Positions 51,411-60,169 of a DNA stretch of 64,000 nucleotides are shown in pieces. The notes below the pieces were generated by a model, which was not told the DNA's origin, ran no database searches, and saw only the letters and a list, made by a program, of their open reading frames with translations. Position 1 is the first letter of the stretch, and the number at the start of each line of letters is the position of its first letter. Position numbers and translations under genes: made by a program. The stretch comes from Nitratireductor alexandrii (lineage in GTDB: Bacteria; Pseudomonadota; Alphaproteobacteria; Rhizobiales; Rhizobiaceae): positions 124,001-188,000 of the forward strand of contig NZ_RBVY01000005.1 in assembly GCF_004000215.1 (NCBI RefSeq), in the 5' to 3' direction.

Positions 51411-52790
51411 ATGGAAACTTCTGATCCCAAAGGCCTTTTCGGCCGGCATCGCAAGATTATGCCGTTTTCGCCGGACGATGCGGCGATCGCCGGCCAGCCC
51501 GATGCGGCATTGTTGCGCGCCGCCCGCGACAAGGCCGCCGCGCTTAACCAACATGTGCTCGGCTACGGCGCGCTCGCCGAGGCCGAATGGGCGGCCGCCG
51601 GCATTCCGGCACCCGATCTGGCGGCCATGCGGACCTACCGGCTCGAGCGCCTGCGTGCCGAACTCGCGCGCCGCGACTATGCGGGACTGATCGTCTACGA
51701 TCCCGTCAACATCCGCTACGCCACCGATTCCACCAATATGCAGCTTTGGGTGACGCACAACGCCACCCGCTTCTGCTTCGTGGCGACCGACGGCCCGGTG
51801 ATCCTCTATGATTATCACCACAGCGAACATTTGTCGGACCATGCCGGCGTGGTCGACGAGGTCCGGCCCTGCCTGTCGACGATCTTCATGTATGGCGGCG
51901 ACCTGATCGAGGAGCGGATCGGCCGCTGGGCCGACGAGGTCGCCGCCCTCGTCGCCGAGACCTGCGGCGGCAATCGCCGTATCGCCGTCGACTGCCTGCA
52001 GCCCGGCGCCCATGCGGCGCTGATCGCGCGCGGCATCAAGGTGCATGACGGCCAGCAGGTGATCGAGCGCGCCCGCGCGGTCAAGTCCGCCGACGAGATC
52101 GTGTGCATGCGCCGCGCGGTCGTGGCCTGCGAGCGCGCCATGGCCGAGATGGAGGCCGGCCTGCGCCCGGGCATGAGCGAAAACGACCTATGGGCGCTGC
52201 TTCACCACGGCAATATCGTGCGCGGCGGCGAATGGATCGAGACCCGGCTGCTGGCCTCGGGCCCGCGCACCAATCCCTGGTTCCAAGAATCCTCCGCGCG
52301 TATCATCGAAGCCGGCGATCTCGTCGCCTTCGACACCGATCTGATCGGTCCCTACGGGTTCTGCGCCGACCTGTCGCGCACCTGGCTCGCTGGCGACGGC
52401 AGCCCCAGCGACGAGCAGCGCGCGCTCTACCGCATCGCCGCCGACCAGGTCGCCCACAATATGGACTTGTTGCGGCCCGGCCTGTCGTTTCGCGACTTGT
52501 GGGAGACGGCGAAATCCCTGCCGGCCGACTGCCTGCCCAACCGCTATGGCTGCCTCTATCACGGGGTCGGACTGTGCGACGAATACCCGACCATTCCCTA
52601 TCGCGACGACGTCGAGCCCGACATTCCGGCCGACGAGATATTGGTGCCGGGCATGGTGTTGTGCGTTGAAAGCTATACCGGCCGGCTCGGCGGCCATGAG
52701 GGCGTGAAACTGGAGGAGCAGGTGCTGATCACCGAGACCGGGTTCGAAAAACTCTCCGCCTACCCGCTCGACGCGCGGCTGAGCGGCTGA
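51411..52790 (+). CDS. dddP: M24-family DddP homologue, candidate DMSP lyase
   Basis: This 459-residue protein matches remembered DddP sequences over most of its length: DPVNIRYATDSTNMQLW, GGEWIETRLLASGPRTNPWFQ, FDTDLIG and YGCLYHGVGLCDE. Metal ligands Asp308, Asp310, Asp320, His384, Glu420 and Glu435 are present, and Asp390 occupies the position of the catalytic Asp377. DddP splits dimethylsulfoniopropionate into DMS and acrylate. The ATG at 51411 follows a perfect AGGAGGAGAC. It lies after NYN-LOTUS and overlaps the opposite-strand PhnD-like gene by 31 bases. An undefined M24 hydrolase is the alternative. Confidence 0.75.
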   Translation: METSDPKGLFGRHRKIMPFSPDDAAIAGQPDAALLRAARDKAAALNQHVLGYGALAEAEWAAAGIPAPDLAAMRTYRLERLRAELARRDYAGLIVYDPVNIRYATDSTNMQLWVTHNATRFCFVATDGPVILYDYHHSEHLSDHAGVVDEVRPCLSTIFMYGGDLIEERIGRWADEVAALVAETCGGNRRIAVDCLQPGAHAALIARGIKVHDGQQVIERARAVKSADEIVCMRRAVVACERAMAEMEAGLRPGMSENDLWALLHHGNIVRGGEWIETRLLASGPRTNPWFQESSARIIEAGDLVAFDTDLIGPYGFCADLSRTWLAGDGSPSDEQRALYRIAADQVAHNMDLLRPGLSFRDLWETAKSLPADCLPNRYGCLYHGVGLCDEYPTIPYRDDVEPDIPADEILVPGMVLCVESYTGRLGGHEGVKLEEQVLITETGFEKLSAYPLDARLSG

Positions 52791-53593
52791 TCCGGCCCGC
52801 CGGCGGCGAGCGCGCCGGCTATGCGCGCGTGCAGGGGCGCCAGGGCGGCGGCCGAAATATAGGGCAGGCCCGGACGCCGGGCGGTCCAGCCAACCGGCAC
52901 GAGGTCGGCGGCGGCCGGCTCGAACCGTTTCCCCAAACGCCAGCTCCGGCAGTCGACGGCGCAAATATCCGCCCGGCCCGCCGCGACGGCCTCGATCGAG
53001 GCGCGGTGGCCGCCGGTTTCGATGCGGTCGCCAAAGATATCGAAGCCTTCGCCGGCGGCGGCGAGGTCGCGGGAAAGCGCGATCAGGCCGGACATCGACG
53101 CGGTTTCGTTGAAGGCAAGCCGCCCGCCCCGCAGCCGCTCGAGCGGCAGCACGGCACCGCCCTCGGCCGGCGCGGCGACGGGATCGGCCTGGCCCCGGCG
53201 CATCAGGATCGCACTCGAATAAAACGGCCCGGCCCCGCCCTCGAAGGCGGAATAGTCCGGCTGGCCGACGACGCCGACATGGGCGGCGAGCCCGGTCACC
53301 TCCATCGGGCCCCAGCAGGTCTGGGCGACAAGCAGGCGCGGATGGCGCCACAGCGTGGCGAAATCGAGCCCGTCCGGCGGCAGGGTTGCCGGATCGGGCG
53401 CGATCAGCGCCCCGGCCGCGTCGCGGATGCCGCCCGGCACGGCCGGCATGTCGGCGTTGCGCCGCACGAGTTGCGCCGGCGCATCCACGCCGGCCGCGCG
53501 CAGCCGCCCGGCCATCGCCGCCCACTGGGCGTCTGTCTCGGCCCGGCATTCGGGCCAGTCATACATCGGCAAGGCGGCGATAAAGGCGCTCAT
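52760..53593 (-). CDS. PhnD/SsuA-like periplasmic-type substrate-binding protein
   Basis: This 277-residue protein resembles the PhnD-like (PF12974) family of substrate-binding proteins: AALPMYDWPECRAETDAQW at the start and the RLAFNETASMSG plus GRADICAVDC segments later. I see no clear signal peptide, so it may be cytoplasmic or have an unusual export signal. No permease or ATPase gene is adjacent. Its last ten codons overlap the dddP-like gene end to end. The ligand is unknown. Confidence 0.78.
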   Translation of the reverse strand: MSAFIAALPMYDWPECRAETDAQWAAMAGRLRAAGVDAPAQLVRRNADMPAVPGGIRDAAGALIAPDPATLPPDGLDFATLWRHPRLLVAQTCWGPMEVTGLAAHVGVVGQPDYSAFEGGAGPFYSSAILMRRGQADPVAAPAEGGAVLPLERLRGGRLAFNETASMSGLIALSRDLAAAGEGFDIFGDRIETGGHRASIEAVAAGRADICAVDCRSWRLGKRFEPAAADLVPVGWTARRPGLPYISAAALAPLHARIAGALAAGGPDQPLSRASSG

Positions 53594-53642
53594 CGTCCCT
53601 TATGCGCAAGGCGAAGGCCGGCGCGCAAGACTTGGAAAAGAC

Positions 53643-54653
53643 TCACTCCTTCGGCGGCCTGGCGGGCACCAGCGACGTTCCGGCGACACCGTCGACGCTG
53701 CGGCTGCGCTGACGCGGGCGAAAAGCGCGGCCCGGCTCGGGCGCCCGACGCAGCGCCGGGTGGACGACCGGTTCCTTCGCCCGAAAGGCGAAGCTGCGGA
53801 AGAGTGCGAAATAATTGGCGAACACATAGCCCTCGTTGCGGGCGATCCATTCCCGGCGCCGTTCGGCAAACAGTCTCGGCAGCCGGTACCACGGCGCCTG
53901 CGGCAGCGTGTGGTGGACGAGATGCAGATTGTTGTTGAGAAAAAGCAGCGCCAGCGGCGAGCGCTCGACGATGATGGTGCGCCCGTCGGGCCGTTCCGAC
54001 CATTGGTGCTCGGCATAGGTTCTAACCGAGATCAAAGCCTGTCCGATCCACACCGGGCCGACGATGTAAAGCCAGAGCGGCATGTGGAAGACGAACACGA
54101 TCACCGGCGCCACGATCACCAGCCCCGCCGCGTGCAACAGCCAGGCCCGGCGCACCGCGCCGGCCCCGCGCAGCATCAGCCCGGCATCGGTGATAAAAAA
54201 ACCGAGACTGCCGAGCCAGGGGTTGAGCAGCATGCGCCCGGCCATGGTGTTGTTGACGCGCAGCAAAAACTTCATCGCCGCCGGCATCGCCTCGTAGCGC
54301 CACAGGGCCTGGTAGTAGCTTTCGGGATCGTCGAACGGGTCGGTCAGCCGCTCGTCGGCGTGATGGCGCAGATGGATCGAGCGAAAGCGCCGATAGGGCC
54401 ACACCAGCCCGAGTGGCACAAAGACCAGCGCCTCGTTGATCCGCGCGTTGCGTGTGGGGTGGCCGTGGCAGACCTCGTGCATCAAAGACGCCTGCAGCGC
54501 CAGCACGATGCCGAGCAAGACGATCGCGGCCAACGGCCAGTGCGGCCAGACGAAAAGGCCGATGCCGATCCAGGCGCCGTAGCAGACCACGATCAAGGCC
54601 ACGGTCGGCCATTCGACGGCGCCAAGACCGCCGCGAGAATATGTTCGGTTCAT
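53643..54653 (-). CDS. Fatty acid desaturase
   Basis: This 336-residue membrane protein has the three His boxes of the integral-membrane desaturase/hydroxylase family: HEVCHGH, HLRHH and HLVHH. About four hydrophobic spans surround them. It oxidises acyl chains using a di-iron centre and oxygen. The ATG at 54653 abuts an AGGA; a TTG at 54662 is the other candidate. It is divergent from an XRE regulator gene, with an 18-bp dyad in between, and is likely controlled by it. Confidence 0.87.
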   Translation of the reverse strand: MNRTYSRGGLGAVEWPTVALIVVCYGAWIGIGLFVWPHWPLAAIVLLGIVLALQASLMHEVCHGHPTRNARINEALVFVPLGLVWPYRRFRSIHLRHHADERLTDPFDDPESYYQALWRYEAMPAAMKFLLRVNNTMAGRMLLNPWLGSLGFFITDAGLMLRGAGAVRRAWLLHAAGLVIVAPVIVFVFHMPLWLYIVGPVWIGQALISVRTYAEHQWSERPDGRTIIVERSPLALLFLNNNLHLVHHTLPQAPWYRLPRLFAERRREWIARNEGYVFANYFALFRSFAFRAKEPVVHPALRRAPEPGRAFRPRQRSRSVDGVAGTSLVPARPPKE

Positions 54654-54775
54654 TCCTGTCAATTGCCTTTGCTGTGGAATCGACCGATTCCTGACAGGAA
54701 GATGTCAGCAGATATTGTTTCCGACAACGCGAGAACGCGCACGAATTGTTTATTTTGCGCATATTGCCCATCTAA

Positions 54776-54793
54776 TGTTTACTGTTGTAAACA
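54776..54793. promoter_or_regulatory. Operator-like dyad between desaturase and XRE regulator genes
   Basis: TGTTTAC-TGTT-GTAAACA has perfect seven-base arms and lies 45-62 bases before the XRE start and 123-140 before the desaturase start. Its place and symmetry suit binding by the adjacent regulator, controlling its own gene and perhaps the desaturase. This is inference. Confidence 0.55.
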
Positions 54794-54837
54794 ATACCGG
54801 TTCCAAGACGTGGGGCAGCCGGGGGAGGCAAACGACC

Positions 54838-55689
54838 ATGGACAAGCGCGATCTTTCCGGACAATTCCGCGAGCGGCTGAAGGCGCTGGTTCAGCGCTCC
54901 GGCGCCAATCAGTCCGCTTTCGCCGCCGGTGTCGGCATCGACCGCTCGGCCTTGTCGCAGCTCCTGTCCGGCGCCACGACCCGGCTGCCGCGCGCCGAGA
55001 CCCTGATGAACATCGCCGAGCGCCACCGCGTGTCGCTCGACTGGCTTTTGGGGCTGAGCCAAGACGAGGGCTTGACCGGCGAAATCCGCGAAACCTTCGA
55101 GATCGAGGAAGGCGGCGGCGCCTTCGACCGCACGCTTTTGGCGAAATGGCACGCCGAGGCGGCGGGCACCAAGATCCGCTACGTGCCGGCCGGCCTGCCC
55201 GACCTTCTGCGCACCGACGCGCTGATCGAGTACGAGGCCAACATCACCAGCCGCAGCCGCGAAAGCCAGTACGACGAAACCCAGTACCGGATCGACTATA
55301 CGCGCCGCCCGGAGACCGACATGGAAGTGTGCATGCCGCGCCACATGCTCGACATCTTCGCCGCCGGCATGGGGGTGTGGAACGAATTTCCCGAACGCCT
55401 GCGCCGCGCCCAGCTCGAGCATATGGCGCGCCTGCTCGACGAGCTCTACCCCGCCTTCCGGCTATTCCTGTATGACGGGCTGGCGCGTTATTCGATCCCC
55501 TACACGATCTTCGGCCCCTACCGCGCCGCGATCTTCGCCGGCGACATGTATCTGGTCTTGAACGCGACCTCGGCCATCCAGACGCTGACGCGCCATTTCG
55601 ACAATCTGATCCGCGCCGCCATTATCAACCCGCACGAGGCCGCCGCCTATGCCGCCTCGCTCGCCAGCCTGCCTCCACGGCGCGATTGA
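54838..55689 (+). CDS. XRE-family transcriptional regulator
   Basis: This 283-residue protein has an N-terminal helix-turn-helix (about residues 10-70, with NQSAFAAGVGIDRSALSQLLSG) and a larger C-terminal part with no motif I can name. The C-terminal region (residues 110-283) probably senses a ligand. The ATG at 54838 follows GGGGGAGGC; upstream codons are in frame but would cross the dyad at 54776. It is divergent from the desaturase gene and 60 bases before the betaine-homocysteine methyltransferase gene. A role in membrane lipid or methyl-group control is inferred. Confidence 0.85.
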   Translation: MDKRDLSGQFRERLKALVQRSGANQSAFAAGVGIDRSALSQLLSGATTRLPRAETLMNIAERHRVSLDWLLGLSQDEGLTGEIRETFEIEEGGGAFDRTLLAKWHAEAAGTKIRYVPAGLPDLLRTDALIEYEANITSRSRESQYDETQYRIDYTRRPETDMEVCMPRHMLDIFAAGMGVWNEFPERLRRAQLEHMARLLDELYPAFRLFLYDGLARYSIPYTIFGPYRAAIFAGDMYLVLNATSAIQTLTRHFDNLIRAAIINPHEAAAYAASLASLPPRRD

Positions 55690-55692
55690 CGC

Positions 55693-55714
55693 GATATAAG
55701 GATTTCTTTATATC
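55693..55714. promoter_or_regulatory. Palindromic operator before bhmT (SahR-like)
   Basis: GATATAAGGA-TT-TCTTTATATC is a 22-bp near-perfect palindrome (nine of ten arm positions), 36-57 bases before the methyltransferase start. It resembles the ATATAAAG-type sites of SahR, an ArsR-family sensor of S-adenosylhomocysteine in Proteobacteria (recalled), which controls methionine cycle genes. It also lies just after the XRE stop. Confidence 0.55.
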
Positions 55715-55749
55715 GTTATGTAAATTCCCATCGCTTTGAGAGACGACCG

Positions 55750-56769
55750 ATGCCCAATCCGATCGAGGCCCTTCTGGCCGAAAAGGGCGTGCTCCTCGCC
55801 GACGGCGCCACCGGCACCAACCTGTTCGCGATGGGGCTTTTATCGGGCGAGGCACCGGAGCTCTGGAACGAAACCGAGCCCGACAAGATCGCCGCCCTGC
55901 ATCGCGGTTTCGTCGAGGCCGGTTCCGACATCATCCTGACCAATTCCTTCGGCGGCACCCGCCACCGGCTGAAACTGCACCAGGCCGAGGACCGCGTCTT
56001 CGAACTGAACCGGCGCGCGGCCGAACTGGCCCGCGCCGTCGCCGACGCGGCCGGCCGGCGGGTGATCGTCGCCGGCTCGGTCGGGCCGACCGGCGAGCTA
56101 TTGCAGCCGCTCGGCGCGATGACCTATGCCGAAGCCGTCGAGGCCTTCGCCGAGCAGATCGAGGGGCTGAAGGCGGGCGGCGCCGAGGTCGCCTGGATCG
56201 AGACCATGTCCTCGCCCGAAGAAATCCGCGCCGCCGCCGAGGCCGCGATCCGCGTCGGCCTGCCGTACAGCTTCACCGCTTCCTTCGACACGGCCGGCCG
56301 CACCATGATGGGGCTTGCGCCCTGCGACATTCACGGCGTGGTGGCGGATCTCGCGGAGGCCCCGCTCGGGGTCGGCGCCAATTGCGGCGTCGGCGCCTCC
56401 GACATCCTGGCGTCGCTGTTCGACATCACCGAAGCCGATCCGGCCGCCACCGTGATCGTCAAGGGCAATTGCGGCATCCCCGAATTCCGCGGTTCCGAGA
56501 TTCATTATTCCGGGACGCCGGAGCTGATGGCCGACTATGTGCGGCTCGCCGTCGACGGCGGCGCGAAGATCATCGGCGGCTGCTGCGGCACCTCGTTCGA
56601 GCATCTGGCCGCCATGCGCACCGCGCTCGACGCGCATCAGCGTGGTGAGCGCCCGAGCGTGGATGCGGTGGTGGCGCGCATCGGCCCGCTGCGCAACAAG
56701 ACGGCCGACCAGAGCGGTCAGGCGGCAGGCGGCGAAAGCCGCCGGGAACGCCGCCGCGTGCGCGGCTGA
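55750..56769 (+). CDS. bmt: Betaine-homocysteine S-methyltransferase-like protein
   Basis: This 339-residue protein is a homocysteine S-methyltransferase. Zinc ligands fit Cys in GANCGVG and the pair in GGCCGTS, and the N-terminal DGATGTNLFAMGL segment is the family start. It transfers a methyl group from betaine or a related donor to homocysteine to make methionine, in the cytoplasm. The C-terminal 25 residues are basic and unlike the fold. A SahR-like palindrome lies upstream. Dimethylglycine, the product from betaine, would suit the dehydrogenase encoded at 47880. Confidence 0.88.
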   Translation: MPNPIEALLAEKGVLLADGATGTNLFAMGLLSGEAPELWNETEPDKIAALHRGFVEAGSDIILTNSFGGTRHRLKLHQAEDRVFELNRRAAELARAVADAAGRRVIVAGSVGPTGELLQPLGAMTYAEAVEAFAEQIEGLKAGGAEVAWIETMSSPEEIRAAAEAAIRVGLPYSFTASFDTAGRTMMGLAPCDIHGVVADLAEAPLGVGANCGVGASDILASLFDITEADPAATVIVKGNCGIPEFRGSEIHYSGTPELMADYVRLAVDGGAKIIGGCCGTSFEHLAAMRTALDAHQRGERPSVDAVVARIGPLRNKTADQSGQAAGGESRRERRRVRG

Positions 56770-56812
56770 TAAACCGGTCTGCAGGCCAAAGACGACCTCT
56801 TGCTGGCAAAAA

Positions 56813-56840
56813 GGCCGGCGGGACCAAAATCCCGCCGGCC
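56813..56840 (-). terminator. Rho-independent terminator of the sigma factor-VWA operon
   Basis: GGCCGGCGGG and CCCGCCGGCC pair perfectly over ten bases around an eight-base loop. On the minus strand the stem is followed by TTTTTGCC, as expected for a terminator after the VWA gene, 76 bases from its stop. On the plus strand there is no T run. Confidence 0.8.
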
Positions 56841-56915
56841 TGCCTCACCCGCCCAAAGGAACGCCGGATTGCTGCCCCAAGCCATTGCAGCATGCAAGCG
56901 ACGTCCCGATCGCCC

Positions 56916-58931
56916 TCACCGCTTGGAGGCATCGAGCGCCGAGGCCAGGCGCACGAGCTGGAGGAACTCCGCGCGGTAGCCGAACGGGTCGGCGCCGCGC
57001 GCGGCGGTGGCGATTTCGAGAATGCGGTCGTAGCCGAAATCGGCGGTCTGGTCCGCATCGCGCAGTTTCTGGCCGAAGGCGGCGACGGCGACCGAAAACC
57101 GCTGGTCGTCGCTGGCCGCGCCGAACCGGGCAACCTCGTTGGCAGCCGTCACCGGCGTTTCGATCAATTTGGAGACGTCCTCGTCCGGCAGCTTGTAGCG
57201 GATCTTGACGAAGGCATATTCGTCCGCATGGGCGATGCCGGCATCGTTGTCGGCCTTGGCCTCGCCGTAACGCAGATCGTCGATCATCTGCGCCGGGCTG
57301 CCCTTCGGGGTGATCTCGTAGATCGCGGTCACGGCATGGCCGGAGCCGATATCGCCGGCGTCGACCCGGTCATTGTTGAAATCCTCGCGCTTCAGCGCCC
57401 GGGTCTCGTAGCCGATCAGCCGGTATTCGGCGACCGCCTCGGGGTTGAACTCGACCTGGATCTTGACGTCCTTGGCGATCGAAAACAGCGTCGAGGTCGC
57501 CTCCTGCACCAGCGTCTTTTCCGCCTCGGCCAGCGTATCGATATAGGCGGCGGTGCCGTTGCCGTTCTGGGCGATGGTCTGCATCATCTGGTCGTTGTAA
57601 TTGCCGCGGCCGAAGCCGAACACCGACAGGAACACGCCCGACCGGCGCTTGTCTTCGATCAGCCGCTTGAGATCCTCGTCCGAGCTCTGGCCGACATTGA
57701 AATCGCCGTCGGTCGCCAGCATCACCCGGTTGACGCCACCCTCGACGAAACTCTCCTGGGCCAGGCGATAGGCCTCGCGCAGCCCCGCCTCCCCGGCGGT
57801 CGAGCCGCCGGCGCCCAGCCGGTCGAGCGCGCCCAGGATCTTGGCCTTCTCCGATCCCTTGGTCGGTTCGAGCACGGTTCCCGCACTGCCGGCATAGGTC
57901 ACGATCGAGATCGTGTCGTCGCCATCCATGCGCTCGACCAGAAGCCGGAAGGCCGATTTCAAAAGCGGCAGCTTGTCGGGCGCGTTCATCGAGCCCGACG
58001 TGTCGATCAGAAACACCAGGTTCGATTTCGGCTCCGCCGCCGGCGCCACGTCGTAGCCCTTGATCGCCACATGCATCAGCTTGGTGTGGTCGTTCCAGGG
58101 TGTCGGCATCACCGTGACGGTCGAATTGAACGGCGTTTCCGCATTCTGCGGCCCTGGCCAGTCATAGTTGAAATAGTTGATCATCTCCTCGACCCGCACC
58201 GTGTCGGCCTGCGGCAGCGCGCCGTTTTTCAAGGTCGCGCGGGTGAAGGCGTAGGACGCGGTGTCGACGTCGATCGAAAACGTCGAGACCGGATTTTCCA
58301 AAGCCGACCTGACCGGGTTGGTGTCGAAGGCTTCGAGCCGGTCGCGGTCTTCCACGGGAAGCAGCATGGCGTCGGGCGGTGCCACCGAGGGCGACGGCGG
58401 CGCGGCATAACGCTTCTTGGCCAGCGCGTTCGCACCGCCGCGCAGGTCGCGCGTTCCGCCGCCGAGCGTCTGCAACGTGCCGACCGGCGGCGCGGACATG
58501 GTCGAATCGAGCGCGATTTCGGCCTCCTCGCGCGGGCTGGCCGGCGCCGGCTCGAAGGCGAGCGAACGATCGTCCTCGCCGGCCTTGCCGCCGTTGAGAT
58601 CGAGCAGGCCGCCGCCCGTTTCCTGCACCGCCCTGTCCTGGCGCAACGCGAACGGACCGTCATTCATTAGATAATAGGTGGCGTAGCCGGCGGCCGGCAG
58701 CGCCAACAGGCTGGCGATGACGGGCGTGGAAAGGAATTTGCGGTCCATGAGGCGGCTCCAAATTTTTTGTGTTCCGAAGCTTTGACGCCGCGTATCGGCC
58801 GATCCTTGGGGTGTAGTGGCAAAATTTTCGTCGAACGACGTCAACGCCGCCGAAAGCGCCCTGTCGCGCGCCGTCGCGTCGGGTTCGGGAACGGGCGCCG
58901 TGCGCAAGATGTCCAGTTCGTCCTTGGCCAT
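56916..58931 (-). CDS. VWA-domain membrane protein with cytoplasmic N-terminal tail (YfbK-like)
   Basis: This 671-residue protein has a cytoplasmic N-terminus of about 65 residues, one membrane segment near residues 70-88 (LSTPVIASLLALPAAGYATYYL), a low-complexity linker, a YfbK-type region before the VWA domain, and a VWA domain from about 290 with the metal site in FLIDTSGSM. The C-terminal part belongs to a DUF3520-like domain. It is expected to face the periplasm. It starts three bases after the sigma factor stop, with GGAAGG as ribosome site. The tail could contact the sigma factor, as an anti-sigma domain would, but this is inference. Binding partners are unknown. Confidence 0.87.
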   Translation of the reverse strand: MAKDELDILRTAPVPEPDATARDRALSAALTSFDENFATTPQGSADTRRQSFGTQKIWSRLMDRKFLSTPVIASLLALPAAGYATYYLMNDGPFALRQDRAVQETGGGLLDLNGGKAGEDDRSLAFEPAPASPREEAEIALDSTMSAPPVGTLQTLGGGTRDLRGGANALAKKRYAAPPSPSVAPPDAMLLPVEDRDRLEAFDTNPVRSALENPVSTFSIDVDTASYAFTRATLKNGALPQADTVRVEEMINYFNYDWPGPQNAETPFNSTVTVMPTPWNDHTKLMHVAIKGYDVAPAAEPKSNLVFLIDTSGSMNAPDKLPLLKSAFRLLVERMDGDDTISIVTYAGSAGTVLEPTKGSEKAKILGALDRLGAGGSTAGEAGLREAYRLAQESFVEGGVNRVMLATDGDFNVGQSSDEDLKRLIEDKRRSGVFLSVFGFGRGNYNDQMMQTIAQNGNGTAAYIDTLAEAEKTLVQEATSTLFSIAKDVKIQVEFNPEAVAEYRLIGYETRALKREDFNNDRVDAGDIGSGHAVTAIYEITPKGSPAQMIDDLRYGEAKADNDAGIAHADEYAFVKIRYKLPDEDVSKLIETPVTAANEVARFGAASDDQRFSVAVAAFGQKLRDADQTADFGYDRILEIATAARGADPFGYRAEFLQLVRLASALDASKR

Positions 58932-58933
58932 GA

Positions 58934-59500
58934 TCAGCCTTCCCCGGCCCGGTCCGCCATCAGGACCTTGAGCCGCTTTTTCGCTTCGTGGATGTGCCAG
59001 GAGACGGTCGCCTCCGCACAGCCCATCACATCGGAGGCCCGCTCGTGCGACAGGCCCTCGCCGTAGACCAGAAGCACCGCCTCGCACTGCTTGGCCGGCA
59101 GGCGCCGCACCGCCTCCCACAACGCTTCGGCCCCGTCGTCGGCGCTCTCGGCGGCAGCCGCCTCGCTCAGGGCGTGAACGGCATAGGCGGACGCCTTGAC
59201 CTGTTCGCGCGCGGCCTTGCGGGCATGGTCGCGTGCTGCATTCAGGGTAAGCGTGTAAAGCCAGGTGGTAAGCCGGCCCTCGCCGCGAAAGCCGGCAATC
59301 GCCTTGCCGAGCCGCACGCACACGTCCTGGGCGATGTCCTCGGCATCGGCCGACCGCCCGATGCGGCGGTAGGCGACCCGGTAGATGAAGTCGTAATGGC
59401 GCTCGACGAGCCGCGCGAACGCCGCCCGGTCGCCAGCGCACGCCTGCGCGACCAGTGTGTCGTCCTCACTATCGTTGCCGGCAAGCATCAGTGCCATCAT
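58934..59500 (-). CDS. ECF-family RNA polymerase sigma factor
   Basis: This 188-residue sigma factor has region 2 (FARLVERHYDFIYRVAYRRIG ... DAEDIAQDVCVRLG) and region 4 (LPAKQCEAVLLVYGEGLSHERASDVMGCAEATV), with no region 1 or 3, as in ECF factors. It should direct transcription of its own operon and others. The start at ATG 59500 is the first in frame. No separate anti-sigma gene lies next to it; the downstream VWA protein is the only partner in the operon. The IS5 relic lies directly upstream. Confidence 0.9.
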   Translation of the reverse strand: MMALMLAGNDSEDDTLVAQACAGDRAAFARLVERHYDFIYRVAYRRIGRSADAEDIAQDVCVRLGKAIAGFRGEGRLTTWLYTLTLNAARDHARKAAREQVKASAYAVHALSEAAAAESADDGAEALWEAVRRLPAKQCEAVLLVYGEGLSHERASDVMGCAEATVSWHIHEAKKRLKVLMADRAGEG

Positions 59501-59504
59501 TTGT

Positions 59505-60045
59505 CCGTTAGACGATGCAATCCAGCCATTCCTTGGGTGGTGTTGCGAAAAATCCGGGCAAATTTCCCGACAAAAGCGAAACGAGGTCGTGGATTGATAA
59601 ACGCGCCGCCAGAGCCGAATGGCCGCACGATTGACGAGGGCCGGGACGTTGGCGGCGTGTTTCTCATAACGCGTCGCGATGCGACGACAGTGCTTGATCC
59701 GGTCAAAGAACCGCTCGACGTGGTTTCGGTGGCATAAAGGTACCGGCTAAAGCAGACCGCATCACGATACTGCCGGCGGGCGGGGTGTTTGCGCAGCCTC
59801 GTCCCGATGCGAGATTGCGGAAAGGTTTCGATTCCAGCCCCCAGCATGACGCCGTCGAACGAACCGGTTGAGGGACCATAACGCTCGGGCAGGTCACGCC
59901 GTGGCGCTCCCGACCGCAAGACCCAGAAAACACCGTTGAGGACGCGCCCGTCATCCCCACACGAAACTGCTCGCGGCCTGCAAGGACGGATGGGCAAATC
60001 GGCCGCCATTCGGCGACGGAGCGCGCGTGCCTCATGTTCACAACT
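59505..60045 (-). pseudogene. IS5-family transposase remnant with frameshift and internal deletion
   Basis: Reading the minus strand, codons near 59880-60000 encode an IS5-type N-terminus (GVFWVLRSGAPRRDLPERYGP). This jumps to a C-terminal catalytic fragment, first in one frame (GTRLRKHPARRQYRDA) and then, after a one-base loss near 59740, in another (HRNHVERFFDRIKHCRRIA), which holds the DDE-domain Glu region. The central half is missing. It cannot make an active transposase. The N-terminal part begins near 60045. The relic ends upstream of the sigma factor gene. Confidence 0.82.
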
Positions 60046-60169
60046 CCTTTTAGGAGCTTGAATCACACCGGCATGTCAAACTTCACTGCCTGCCTTGCCT
60101 CCCGAGATGGCGATCTGGCCCGCAGGGTTGCCCGGCCGCTCAGAGCCCGTCCAAGACGTCCACAACAGC

